Source of the DNA: Eleginops maclovinus
Taxonomy: Eukaryota; Chordata; Actinopteri; Perciformes; Eleginopidae
Direction of reading: 5' to 3'
Length of the DNA: 64,000 nt
NCBI RefSeq assembly: GCF_036324505.1
Contig: NC_086358.1
Location: forward strand, 3,464,868 to 3,528,867
Part shown: in pieces, positions 38,440-56,643 of the stretch
Layout of the letters: the number at the start of each line of letters is the position of its first letter
How positions within the stretch are numbered: position 1 is the stretch's first letter
Notes under the pieces: model-generated
What the model was told of the DNA's origin: nothing
The model's input: the letters and a program-made list of their open reading frames with translations, nothing else
The model's database searches: none
Made by a program: the position numbers and the translations under genes

Positions 38440-38789
38440 TCCTGCAATGGGTGGGGCCTCTGTGACCTGCCGTTAATCCGACAGGGATTGAAGTCAGTGG
38501 AAAAAGAGCAACGGAGAGGGTTGACACAAATTATCGATTTAACTCCGAAAAACACGGATTTTTAACGCGATGTTGATTCACAGAAAGGAGTACTGAAACG
38601 ATAGTAGGAAAGTTGCATAAAATGTGAATGTTTAGTCAACTTTAGAGGTGAGTTTGGGTCTTTTTTTGGTTGTCGGGGCTCAACATGGATGTCCGGGGAG
38701 CAACGGTGCATTTCTGAGGAGGAATTAAGGCCGTTATTTCTGGTGCTAAATTGGAGTCGAGGATTTTAAAGCGGCTTCCTTTCTATCAG
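38440..38789 (+). promoter_or_regulatory. tmem184b: Probable tmem184b promoter and leader exon
   Basis: Two good donors, TAGAG/GTGAGT (after 38647) and ATCAG/GTGAGA (after 38789), follow a promoter-like stretch with an inverted CCAAT box (GATTGGC, 38428-38434). No coding frame continues into the first coding exon, so the leader is non-coding. A short ATG frame (38685, MDVRGATVHF then stop) lies between the donors. Confidence 0.45.
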
Positions 38790-39070
38790 GTGAGACTTTA
38801 GCCTCTAAAACACTTTCATAATACTGTACATTAACAACCCCCCCCCTTTTACCCCCCTAATTAAGTGTCTTTTTACTCAAATCCAGGTTTAAAACTCTAG
38901 TTGGTGAAGTTGTTGTGGCTGCAAACCAAGGTACGTTTTTTCCAACTTCGCTTTTTGTTTGTTTGTGTCATTTCCACATCACGTTTACACACAGCATTCA
39001 TTAACAGTAGCACAATAAAATCACTGTTATGGAAGAAAAGCAGTGGATACATGTTTAACAGGGTTGTTGT

Positions 39071-39745
39071 CAGAGGTGGGAGAAGTAGGCTACTCATGTC
39101 TTGTTCTTGAGTAAAGTAGAAGTACTCAGGTCTTGTTCTTGAGTAAAGTAGAAGTACTCAGATCTTGTACTTGAGTAAAAGTAGAAGTACTCAGGTCTTG
39201 TTCTTGAGTAAAGTAGAAGTACTCATGTCTTGTTCTTGAGTAAAGTAGAAGTACTCAGGTCTTGTTCTTGAGTAAAGTAAAAGTACTCAGATCTTGTACT
39301 TGAGTAAAAGTAGAAGTACTCAGGTCTTGTTCTTGAGTAAAGTAGAAGTACTCAGGTCTTGTACTTGAGTAAAGTAGAAGTACCAGAGTGTAGGAATACT
39401 CTGTCACAGTAAAAGTATTCTAAATGTTCCTCCAGTGAAAGTAGAAAGTACTCTCCTCTAAATGTACTTAAAGTAGCGACAGTAAAAGTAGTCATTGTCT
39501 GATTGGTCCATTTCAGAATAATATCTCTGATATGTTTTATAATGATTGATCATTAAAGTGTTCTCAGAGCTGGTAAAGGTGCAGCTAGTTTGAATGGCTT
39601 TGTATACTGCAGGGTAGCTGCTGGATTTACTGCAGGTGAACTACAGTCTGATTTAAGGGCTGATTATATTTACCATCAGTAATCCTAATCTGTAAAGTAA
39701 CTAAAGGGAGTAAATACATGTAGTGGAGTAAATGTACTTGTAATC
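39071..39745 (+). repeat. hAT-like repeat R3 with internal minisatellite (tmem184b intron)
   Basis: Begins CAGAGGTGGGAGAAGTA. A 32/33-bp array occupies 39088-39384, and the rest is near-identical to 58980-59290. Confidence 0.85.
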
Positions 39746-39842
39746 CCAGTGCTACTGTTGTTGTTGTTGTTGTTGTTGTAGCTTTAGCTAGCATGATAAT
39801 CCAGTCTGGTTTTCACCCATATCATTACTTATTTTGAATCAT

Positions 39843-39843
<1 letters not shown>

Positions 39844-39894
<51 letters not shown>
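39844..39894 (+). repeat. (CA)n microsatellite, tmem184b intron
   Basis: About 25 CA units. Confidence 0.95.
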
Positions 39895-39896
<2 letters not shown>

Positions 39897-40148
39897 CACC
39901 CCTTTCCATCTGTTGCTTTGACCCCCTGCCTCTCTGACATATTATTCCCGTGTGTGTGGACTGACCTTTTAGCCTTTTAAATAAAACCCACAGATGTCCC
40001 TTTTGCCTCAGCACTGCATCATTTCACTGTCACTGCCATTTTGTGTGCGTGCGTGTGCACGTGTGTGTGTGTGTGTGGATGCCTTCACTTCTCCTTGTTG
40101 ACATGTGGATTTGCTGATCCGTGGCAAACCAATACAAATGACCTGCCA

Positions 40149-40150
<2 letters not shown>

Positions 40151-40231
<81 letters not shown>
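40151..40231 (+). repeat. (CA)40 microsatellite
   Basis: Uninterrupted CA run of about 80 bp. It is complementary to the TG run that starts 105 bp downstream. Confidence 0.95.
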
Positions 40232-40233
<2 letters not shown>

Positions 40234-40332
40234 CGAGACCATACCTCCTCTCAGCCTCACATATTAAAGTCTGAAAGCAGCCTAATTCATTTAATCGAAA
40301 CCCCAAAATAAATCACTTGGTTCTTAATGTAA

Positions 40333-40442
<110 letters not shown>

Positions 40443-41779
40443 GTCCTGTCATTGTCCTTGCTGTGTGTTTAGTGTGCAGTGTGTCTGGTGTTTGCTGTGC
40501 CACTCTGGCAGATGAGACATGAAGGGTCACACCGTCCCTCTTTTGTCATCGAGCATAAATGCCAGCTCTTTATTATTAGGTTTCTCTCTATTTCCGTCTG
40601 AAAGGATGTGTGGGTGTATTTGCGAACACAGCCCCCACTTCACTTTCATAACAACGATCGCCAGCATGCTCAATATGTCGGCTGTTTGTCAGTTTAAAAG
40701 AAACAAACGCTCCCTGAGAATATGACTGTGTCACCTTGGAAACGGCGTCTTACGAGAACGTGTCTTCTGGCCGCTTCAGTCCTCTTCAGGAGCTGGAGGT
40801 GGATGCTGCAGCAGAATATGACGTTCTTTCGTCCATCTGCATCTACATTTGGTCCGGCTGTAGGCTGTTCATCCTTTCTATATCTGAAAAACATGTTAGT
40901 GACGCTGTTCTGGAAACATTTTTAGGTCCATTCTGGTATTTCAGTCTTTTTTTGGTCTGCCAAACAATTTAGTGTTGAAAACAACGAAAAGGTTTTTTAG
41001 ACCTGAGATTTGATTTCTCCCAGTGAGATCTCCTTAATGTGTAATCATCATACAAGTAGGTGTAACATATAAATGACTGTTTCCCTTAAAAGGCCTCAAT
41101 GTAGGATTCATTTTATTATCCAACCTTTATTTTCTTAATTAATCAATTAATGGATTGGAAAAATACCAATCCAATGTTCTCCAAGTCCAAGGTGATGTCT
41201 TCAAATGTCTTGTATATTAGTCTAAAAGCAGATATATTCTCTTTAATATGAAATGAATCAGAGGAAGGCAGAACGTCTCCGTGCTAACCAAGAGAAATAC
41301 CTTAAAAGGTGAATGCATTGTCAACATTTTCGGCCATTTTAATATGATCATTGCAGCTCTAGCCCCACTGTTCTAGTATAATAAAGAATGAACAATGCCT
41401 TTAAAAACCTGAAGGCCTTGCAGCTAATGACATGTTGTCTTCTGCTAACCTGGAAAAATGCAGAGCGCCATCCAGCTCCCACACTCCGCCCTGAAGCCAT
41501 ACCTCCACGGAGGATAGTAGATGTTGGGGCACGTTATCTGGCAGCGCTCCGGATGTAGGAGCATTCAAAACTCTGTTTGCTTTACATACAGTCCAACACC
41601 GATACCATTGTCCAGATGACACACACACACACACACACATCCTGTTGAAATGAGATTACACATCATATCGATCAGTGTGTGAGATCAATACCCCCGCTGA
41701 TGATTGATGGAGGAGGAATACTTTATGAATTGAGTCACTGTTGGAGAGTTTCAGTGTTTCTCTGCTCTGTGTCCTCCAG

Positions 41780-48851
<7,072 letters not shown>

Positions 48852-50404
48852 AGCAGGGAGACCCCCCCCCCCCACACCGTCAGACTGTTGTGACAGCGGG
48901 TAATCCTCCTGTGTGAATGAGTAGAGAGGTGCGCTTGATTTCCTCACCATGGATGCGAGGAACACTTCTCCCCAGCGTCTTATCCAGTGGGAACTTCTTC
49001 TTTTTTTAAAGTTCCCCAGAAACTGAAAAGGGGTTCTGTTTGATCCTGGAGAGTTCACGAGTCCATCTCTTACAAACTTGACGTCTTAAATGCTCGTTTT
49101 CTGGCTCCGACCGAAGCGTAGTTTCACATTTCAGCGCAGCCATGTGGCATTTCAGTCCTGATGGATGTTTTATGTTTTGAGCCTGGGTTCATTTTGCTTT
49201 TTAAAGTTTGTTTGGAGACTTTGTCTGTTTTTATCACGCTCCTTTGACTGGAAATAGAGAATATATTAAAGTTTTTATGGAAGCTTTGAACTTTTAATCG
49301 TGTAAATCTAATATTTAGGCACTAATTCACAACCTTTGGTTCAGACAGAAGCGAGCCGTCCCGTGGTACAGTCAACATAAAGCGGTACGCAGTTATGAAG
49401 AACATGTAGATATGATTTACCCGAGGAGACCCTGGTGCCTTGTGGGATTTAAATGGCTGCAGTGTGAGTGGATTTAAAGGGAAACCAGTATGAGTGATGA
49501 GTTTCAGCTGTGTGAAACGATGTTGTTTTTGTGGAGCAGATTATAGATCAGGAGCGCAGCAGGATTACACTGCCGGTGTTATCAGGCGTCTTTCAGTGAG
49601 GATTAAAACCTCTGATGTAGGTTAACAGGAATATAGGTTACAGCTTTTCCATAGAAACCATATTCATAATTCAACTTGATTTCAAATGTCAAGCTGCAGA
49701 CGTTTAAAGTCAAACTGGAAATTGAGTTTGAGTGTTTAAGGAAATATTTGAGCTTTATTTAAACTATTTTCCTGGACAAATTTGCAAATAAGTGCACTCT
49801 CTTTGCATTAAACTAATTTGGAGGGAGATTTGATCACCAGGACAGGCATTATGAGTCAATAATATTAAGGCTCTATCTCAGAGATATGAAGTGTGGTCTA
49901 AAAAAATTCAGTTTGACTTTAACATTTTTGTTTATTTCAAGGTAGAGAAGTGCAAATATCACCCATTCTATCACCAAAGTCATTCAAAGAAACACATTTT
50001 CTGTGCTTCTTTTCATGTATCTTGCACACCTTCTGTAGTCACTTCTTTATCAGCTCGTCAGGTTTTAGTTTTATACGTGTTTTTGCTTTTAAGTTTTTTG
50101 CTGAACAACTTTTTTTGTTGCACTTTTACAGTTTTACCCTGAAGATAGGTACAACGCTAAAACCCCTGTATATTAGCAAAGTAACATGGGAAAATATGTT
50201 ATAAATGCATTAACAATATGTCCAGTCAATCTGCTCTCCGTTAACAATACCTTCATACGTCCTGGATGCTGTTTTGTTCGATTAACCCCAGCCGATTGCA
50301 CATCATTTGAGTTCTTGAGTCACCTGAAGGAGTCATATCGATTCTGCTGACGTGTTTACTGCAACTGCTGCTGTAGCGCTGAGTGAACACCAGGGGGCCG
50401 GGTA

Positions 50405-50449
<45 letters not shown>
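50405..50449 (+). repeat. (CA)n microsatellite in tmem184b 3' UTR
   Basis: About 22 CA units. Confidence 0.95.
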
Positions 50450-50451
<2 letters not shown>

Positions 50452-50550
50452 TTATCTAGCAGCAGACAGGCAGTTCTCACACACTTTAAGCTGTAGTCAT
50501 GTAACTGCTTTGTCTGCCTCTTTCTCTTATCTCCATCAACAAAGCACTCA

Positions 50551-50574
50551 CACACTCACACACACACACACACA

Positions 50575-50636
<62 letters not shown>
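50551..50636 (+). repeat. (CA)n microsatellite in tmem184b 3' UTR
   Basis: About 86 bp of CA with two CT interruptions at its left end. Confidence 0.95.
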
Positions 50637-50637
<1 letters not shown>

Positions 50638-52352
50638 CTTTTTAAAAATTTCTGCTCCTGTCTCGTGATATTTGCTTTAGCTCAGTGTCTTATTTTGAGA
50701 CCCTGCTGAGTGTCGTCTGGTTGTGTGCTGCGTTTGGACGTGGATACAGAGTGGATTCATATTTTGGACTCTGCTCCGCCTGCAGCTGAGGACGCGTGTT
50801 CCTCTCCACAGCTCGGGTCACTTCATTGTGATGCTTTAAAATACACTGTCCTCTTTTGGCCCATGTAAATGTGTTTTGTGCACTAAAATTGAGCCATCTT
50901 TATCCTACAAATGAGACGCCATCTCAGATTTTTGCAGAAAGAATTCACAGTGACGATATTGGAGTGATGTCCATTTAGAATTTCAAAATAAAACAATAGT
51001 ATCGGGCAAATTCCTCTAAGTTTGACTTTATATTGTGTATTGTGTCTCTGTGTGTGTTGGGGGAGTGAGATAAAGCAGTTTGTGGAGGAAAAGGACATTA
51101 TTTAAAAGGAGTTATATTATTTACAAGATTTTATTGTGCATTATTTAAGCGATAATGTACGACAAGCCGGTCTGAAATCACACTAAAGGGGTTTATTTTG
51201 CAATAACGACCCGGCCGCTGTACTTTATTACGCTAATTACACGCCTACTGACTAAAGAGATTCATAATATAGATTTTTAAAGTGTTTTTATTGATTTGTT
51301 TGTTTACTTTGCTTCAACTAAAACTCACTGATTGTTATCCGATAGAGCTGCGTCCATAGCAACAGTAGAATGCCGTTATCGACCAATCAGAATCCAGTAT
51401 TCCACGAACCACACGGTATAAACAATTATGCATTTTTGGTTGAATTACAGCTACTAATGACAGGTTTCTTTGGCCTAATATTAAAGACTTTTACAATTTA
51501 AAACCAACGTATGTAAGTCGTACCACGCTTTTAAATGCCATATTTCACTCTCAAGCTTTAGCCTCTTTCGTCACACTGCTGTTATTATCATTTTGTGGTT
51601 TGTGAAATGTGCTGACGTAAAGGAACCTGAGGGAAACGCTGCACGCCAATGTTGTGAATCCAGTTTCTGGGTGCTGTCTGCAGGAGGAGGGCCGTGTGTT
51701 TCAAGAGTCATGTATGCTGTATCGGTGGAGAGAGAACACTAGTTTTGTATTCGCTTCAGAACTCTCTCTATTATTTCAACGACTGTTTTTGGTTTCTAGT
51801 ACTTTGTATATGATGAAGCTGCTCATGATGCTATAATGTCCTGTCAAAAGGAGAAATATCTGAAGATATAATAAAGAATATTTAGTCTAATCTGGACGTT
51901 TACTGCTTGTTGATTTTCCTCTTGGCTATAAACAGTATTTATATCATGAAACCCTCGGTCGGTAGTTTCATACTCGTCTCACTTTAAAAAAGTACATCAA
52001 GGAGAACACTGTCATAAACCTGTAAAACAAATATCAATATTTAGTAGTGTTTGTCCATTTCCAAACATTCATGTATTTTTTGCCCCGGATTTGAACCCTT
52101 TAAAGGACAGTTTGAGTGTTTTTATGGATTAAAGACTCTATTTATTAAATGCTATGAGGTATTTTTTGCAGTCTTGGATATGTTGATAATAAGCAGCAAA
52201 ATTACCTTTAAGCACTTTTATTTTTTTTACCATGAATCCAGGCATATAGGATGTATTTTCCATTGGGCAACGGTGAGGGCAAATGTGTTAATTGGGAGGA
52301 AAAGTATAAAAAATATGTGAATACCCTTTAGGGCTGGGGGTCTAATTGTATT

Positions 52353-53160
52353 TAAAGGATCTCAGTGTCTGTGTATGGGTACACAGTTTATTATAGGAGC
52401 TTAAAATGTAATAAAAGTATAAATAAAGACAGATTTAAGAATACTTAAATACCAAAGATGTCCCTAGAGAGGCTAAACGTTTAAATGTAATCTCTTTTAA
52501 TCTCCACATTTCATCTTAAACGTCGAGTTGGTCTCCTGATGTAGAGAAAACTTGTGTTACACAACCACAAACACCACGTTACGTATAAGGAGTTCATTTT
52601 AACCCTTTGAATGTTACTTTTGTTTGAGGGTTTTTGTGGAAAAAACAAACCTTTAAATATTCTCTCTTAATTAAATGCCATTTGTGCTTGTATGCCCTTA
52701 AGTGGTCCAGAAATCCAGGAACAAAGCACTAATTCGTCCCTTTATGTAAACTTGAGGAAATCCGGTGGAAAATAGTCAACAAATTAAAGCTTTTTTGAAG
52801 CCTGATAATCGCAGGTTCTTCTGCTCAGTATTTCATGACCTAATTTAATCGTGCTTACTTTTAATGTCCTGGACACACTTTGTACTCATCAGTGTTGTAT
52901 GTCTTCCCGTAATCGCTGCGATGTTTAATGGAGATTTATTTGTCTCTAAAGTATCTTAGTGTCTGTAATTTGGCTTCACAGTTTAGGAGGTTAAAGTCAA
53001 ATGTAAGTATAAAATGTAAGAATATTAAAAGCCAAAAGCTTCTAGTGAGGCTAAAGGATATTTATAATCTCTATATTTCATCCTGGTTTCTACTTAAACC
53101 CTCGAGATTATCTCGCGAGTGACAACTTGTGCGACGCATCCACAAACACCATGTTATGTA
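52353..53160 (+). repeat. Diverged duplicated segment between tmem184b and maff
   Basis: Copy 1 (52353-52587) and copy 2 (52947-53160) share, in order, TAAAG.ATCT.AGTGTCTGT, CACAGTTTA, GAGGCTAAA, TAATCTC, ATTTCATC, AACTTGTG and CCACAAACACCA.GTTA.GTA. Confidence 0.75.
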
Positions 53161-53797
53161 CAATATGTACAACATTTATTATAATTAATATATAAAATAG
53201 ACAATGTACTTAAATTTTCACAATAGAAAAAATACAAGTAATAAATACAAAAAACATTTTTTTGTTTTGCAAAGTATTACAAAACATCCAGCACAGTTTG
53301 ACAGATGTGAGACGTTTACATACTGAGAATAAATGCTTTGCCACACCGATATTCATATAGCTAAATATATGCCTCATATCTGCAGGAGTTACTCGCCAAC
53401 ACGGACTATGTGTTGCAGCGCCCGCTCATGATCGATGTTGCTAGCACGATTCAGTGGCCGACGCTCCATCAAACCAGTTTTAGCGCATTTTGGCTAAAAA
53501 GGTGTGAGATTTTCAAGTGAATAAAGCACCACCTCTTCTCCACCTGCACCACCTTTCCTACTTCCTGTTTCCATCATTCAACACAACAACTCCTCCGCCT
53601 TCATCTCTCCCATCCTCATCCTCATCTCCACTTTTTCCTTTAACATCCCGTGGATCCGTCCACCCAGCCGATACAGAAGTGACCTTAATTTGTTCACACA
53701 AATAAAACATACAATTCATCATCATAGAAAAATAATATCCCTCCAAGAATCCACTATGACAAGCCAGTACACACATGGCAAAAACACACACACGGAA

Positions 53798-53820
53798 ATC
53801 ATCATCATCATCATCATCAT
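53798..53820 (+). repeat. (ATC)n trinucleotide tract in maff 3' UTR
   Basis: Seven to eight ATC units (GAT in maff mRNA sense). Confidence 0.9.
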
Positions 53821-54438
53821 ACAGCAATATGGCCATTGGCGTTGAGCATATCTTCTACATAGCTAATAATTAACATTTTTTTGTAAAGTAATCATCGTCG
53901 CCACACATTAACACAATAATTAGACATGAGAATATCCCCGGACTAGTCATAAGTACTTCTGAAAACACATAGAACATCACAGCACTCGTTAGCTTGTCTT
54001 TTCATAACGTCTACCTTTAAATACAAATAAAATATAGAATATATCTCTGATAAATGTCACTCAACATTTTCGTCTCTCAACGGCACGTACGAACATTACA
54101 AATACAGAACGGGAATGTATGCGGAGGGTTTTCTGCATCCACTCGAGTGTCGTTCCTACCAGATGCCACTCCGCTCTTTTGTAGCAAAAATGACCAACAT
54201 GTGCTGTTGGGAGTCGACCAGATATTTATAAAAAAAACACAAAAAAAGGAAGCCGCAGCAGACTTCACTGCACAGTAGGGATTGTGTAATGAGCGATGCA
54301 GGATTACAGCTCAGAAAATATGAGAAATGAACAGTCAAACTGAGCGGTTACAGTCCGGTTCCCCTCTTAGGTTCTTCTACTGAAGGCACTGCATTAATGT
54401 GAGACATGTGGACACAAGCAGTACAAAAACGACACCCT

Positions 54439-54465
54439 CCCCCCCCCCCCCCCCCCCCCCCCCCC
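54439..54465 (+). repeat. C27 homopolymer in maff 3' UTR
   Basis: Twenty-seven consecutive C on the plus strand, hence G27 in maff mRNA. The exact length may be affected by sequencing. Confidence 0.85.
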
Positions 54466-55084
54466 GCCACCCCACCCCACGAAAGGAAAAGCGAGGAAGT
54501 ATCGGCAGATGAGTCCCCAAAAAAAGACGCAGAAATGTCACTGATCGTTTGCACACGCAGCGTTTCTCAACCTATTTCTGGATTCTCCCCGCGTCAGCAC
54601 TTCCATCACAGCGCTCTCCTGGAACCGCCGGCATATCCAGTGACAGGCGGAAGCTCTGCAGTGGTGACTGACAGGAGCCACGCTCTCTGGGAGGCTTTGT
54701 TGCACAGTAACAGGGGCACGGGGCTGCAGGTGAGGTGGAAGCAGAAGAAGACCCCAGCAGCAGGACTCACTGAACAGTTTGCCATCGTCGGGGCGGTATC
54801 GCTTCAGTCAGAGTTTTTCCTGCGATGCCGCCTCGTTCACATGACAACTGCTGCGTCTTTAAATCCTAAAACAAATTTCAGTCGACTGTGGTGAGACAGT
54901 GGAGGACGCCCCCCCCCCCCTGTCCTCTGGAAAACTAAACATACCTGCGTATTTGAGCATGTGAACGAGGCGCAACGCTGACAAGTGCTTAGTATTTTCC
55001 TACTGAAGTCCTGTGTGTGTAGTTTGTGTGAGTTTGCATTGCAGGTTGTGTGTCCCCCCCCCCCTCCAGTCCAAACAGCTCCTT

Positions 55085-56593
55085 CTAGGATGGCTCCTGG
55101 TCTCTCTGTGGCCCCCGCTGTGCAGGGCTCTTGACGATGGTGATGACAGAGGCGGTGTTGAGGCGCGGCGCTGTAGCGAGGATGTTCCCCCCGCCGGCCT
55201 CCAGCCCCCGGGCGAACCTCTGCAGGGCGGCCAATCGAGCGCCGAGCCCCTCCAGCTCTTTCCTCATGCCGGCGTTCTCCACCCCCAGCCTCTCCACCTC
55301 CCGCTGCAGCTCCGTCTTCTGCTGCTCCAGCGCCTCCCGCTGCGACACGCGTTTGACCCGGCAGCTGGCGGCGTAGCCCCGGTTCTTCAGGGTGCGCCGG
55401 CGCTGCTTCAGCTTCTGGATCTCGTCGCGGGACATGCCCCGCAGGTGGAGGTTGAGCTCGCGCACAGTCAGCGACATGAGCTCGCTGTCGGATAGGACGG
55501 GCACGTTCTCGCCACACTCCTGCTTCACCTGTGGAGGAAGGGGGGGGGGGGAGTTAGGAGAGTGACCCAACAACAGGTAACAAGTCAAGCAGCTCTACTG
55601 AAGCGTGTGGAAATGGTATTACAACTGTCCTGCAACCAACATGTGCTCTTTAAAGGGGCCGCATAACGCTTATTTACAGGTTCTTATTCATATCTTTTTA
55701 ATATGACTAGCGGGTAAAGGCAAACGAGAGCAGCTACAACATAGAAAGGAATGTTTATTAGCTAGGTCTTTTCAATATGGAGGAAATCAAATGTCACAAT
55801 ATTGAAGTTCAACTTGTTTTCTTTTAAAAAGGGCTGGAAAAAGTACACTGACATTTTATACAGGAGGTAAACTTTTAGAGATGTTGACTGACTGGCACTT
55901 GCTGTCGGGCCGGATGCTAAGTAGCTATTGTTAGCAGTAGTTGTATTTTCACTTTCTGAGGCTTTTATTTTGAAAAACAAGCATTCTGCTGAACCCTCTG
56001 TTAAAGAGGACACATTCTGCTCACTTTCAGGGTCATACTTGTATTTTGTTCCTCTCCTGGACATGTCTCCATACTTTAATGTTCATAAAGCTCTTTATGT
56101 TTCTCATACTGCCTGTGCTGCAGCACCTCTTTTCACCCTCTGTCTGAAACCAGCGTCCAGTCTCCTCTGATTGGTTCACTGGTCGGCTCTGTTGTTGTGT
56201 TAGTCAAGCTTAGAGATGACCCGCCCCTTAGCCTTCCGTTCAGGAAGTAAACAAAGGAGTCCAAATGGAGATATTCAGATATTTTAAAGTATCTAAAGCA
56301 GTCAAATAAATGTAGTGGAGAACAAGTTAGATTTCACTGAAGAATCAAAGAGGTTTTATCTTAACCTTTGATGATATATTCTGATGACGTGTTGGTCTTA
56401 GTTTAAGTTGTGATACCAATAACAGTTGAACACAGATGTAGGTACTGCACTTCTTCTCTTGAAAACGGTTTTCATTTCCCTTCTTGAAAACAGTCAAAAG
56501 TTCCCTCCTGACTGATTTTCCTGGGAGAATGACGTAGGTTTATTCCCCGCCACGTGTTACCTTCAGGGCTTTGCTGTTTCTCTCTGATGTCAT
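55085..56593 (-). CDS. maff: maff, small Maf bZIP transcription factor (spliced CDS)
   Basis: Small Maf proteins lack a transactivation domain and bind MARE/ARE sites as homodimers or as partners of CNC factors such as NRF2 (family knowledge). Two coding exons on the minus strand: 56593-56561 ([11 protein letters not shown]) and 55528-55085, 158 residues. Visible parts: extended homology region [19 protein letters not shown] (about 24-42), basic region [20 protein letters not shown] (52-71), leucine zipper with heptads L78, L85, L92, M99, L106, L113, and the conserved end ASVITIVKS. The donor AAG/GTAACA and acceptor CCACAG are in phase 0. Assignment to maff rather than mafg/mafk rests mainly on the convergent neighbour tmem184b, as in mammals; the protein alone would say only small Maf. 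Confidence 0.92.
55993..56280 (+). repeat. Dispersed repeat R1, copy 4 in maff intron
   Basis: Matches copy 1 from GTTAAAGAGGACACATTCTG to GGAGATATTCAG. It keeps the GC box (CCCGCCCCTTAGCC) and one CCAAT box; the second CCAAT site is mutated. Confidence 0.85.
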
Positions 56594-56643
56594 CTCTTCG
56601 GCTGTTCCCCCCCGAGCTCCAGTCAACAACACAGATACAGACA
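56561..56643 (-). other. maff: maff exon 2 (5' UTR part plus first 11 codons)
   Basis: On the minus strand the acceptor CTCCTGCAG precedes 56643; about 50 nt of leader lead to the ATG at 56593-56591. This exon is too short for simple reading-frame searches but supplies the [11 protein letters not shown] start that small Maf proteins need (compare the KALK motif of MAFF/G/K). Confidence 0.85.

Larger units (their letters stand above)
48852..51895 (+). other. tmem184b: tmem184b 3' UTR
   Basis: No coding signal after TAA at 48849-48851. An AATAAA at 51870-51875 suggests an end near 51.89 kb. It contains two long (CA)n tracts (50405-50449 and 50551-50636). Confidence 0.55.
53150..55084 (-). other. 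maff: maff 3' UTR
   Basis: On the minus strand the sequence after the stop (55087-55085) runs to an AATAAA at 53180-53175. It includes three G runs in mRNA sense (11 at 55064-55054, 12 at 54920-54909, 27 at 54465-54439) and a TGA/TCA trinucleotide tract at 53798-53820. Confidence 0.55.

Noticed and set aside
55085..56593. mafg or mafk as the identity of the small Maf gene
   Set aside because: The protein alone is ambiguous, but convergent placement next to tmem184b and csnk1e is the MAFF neighbourhood.
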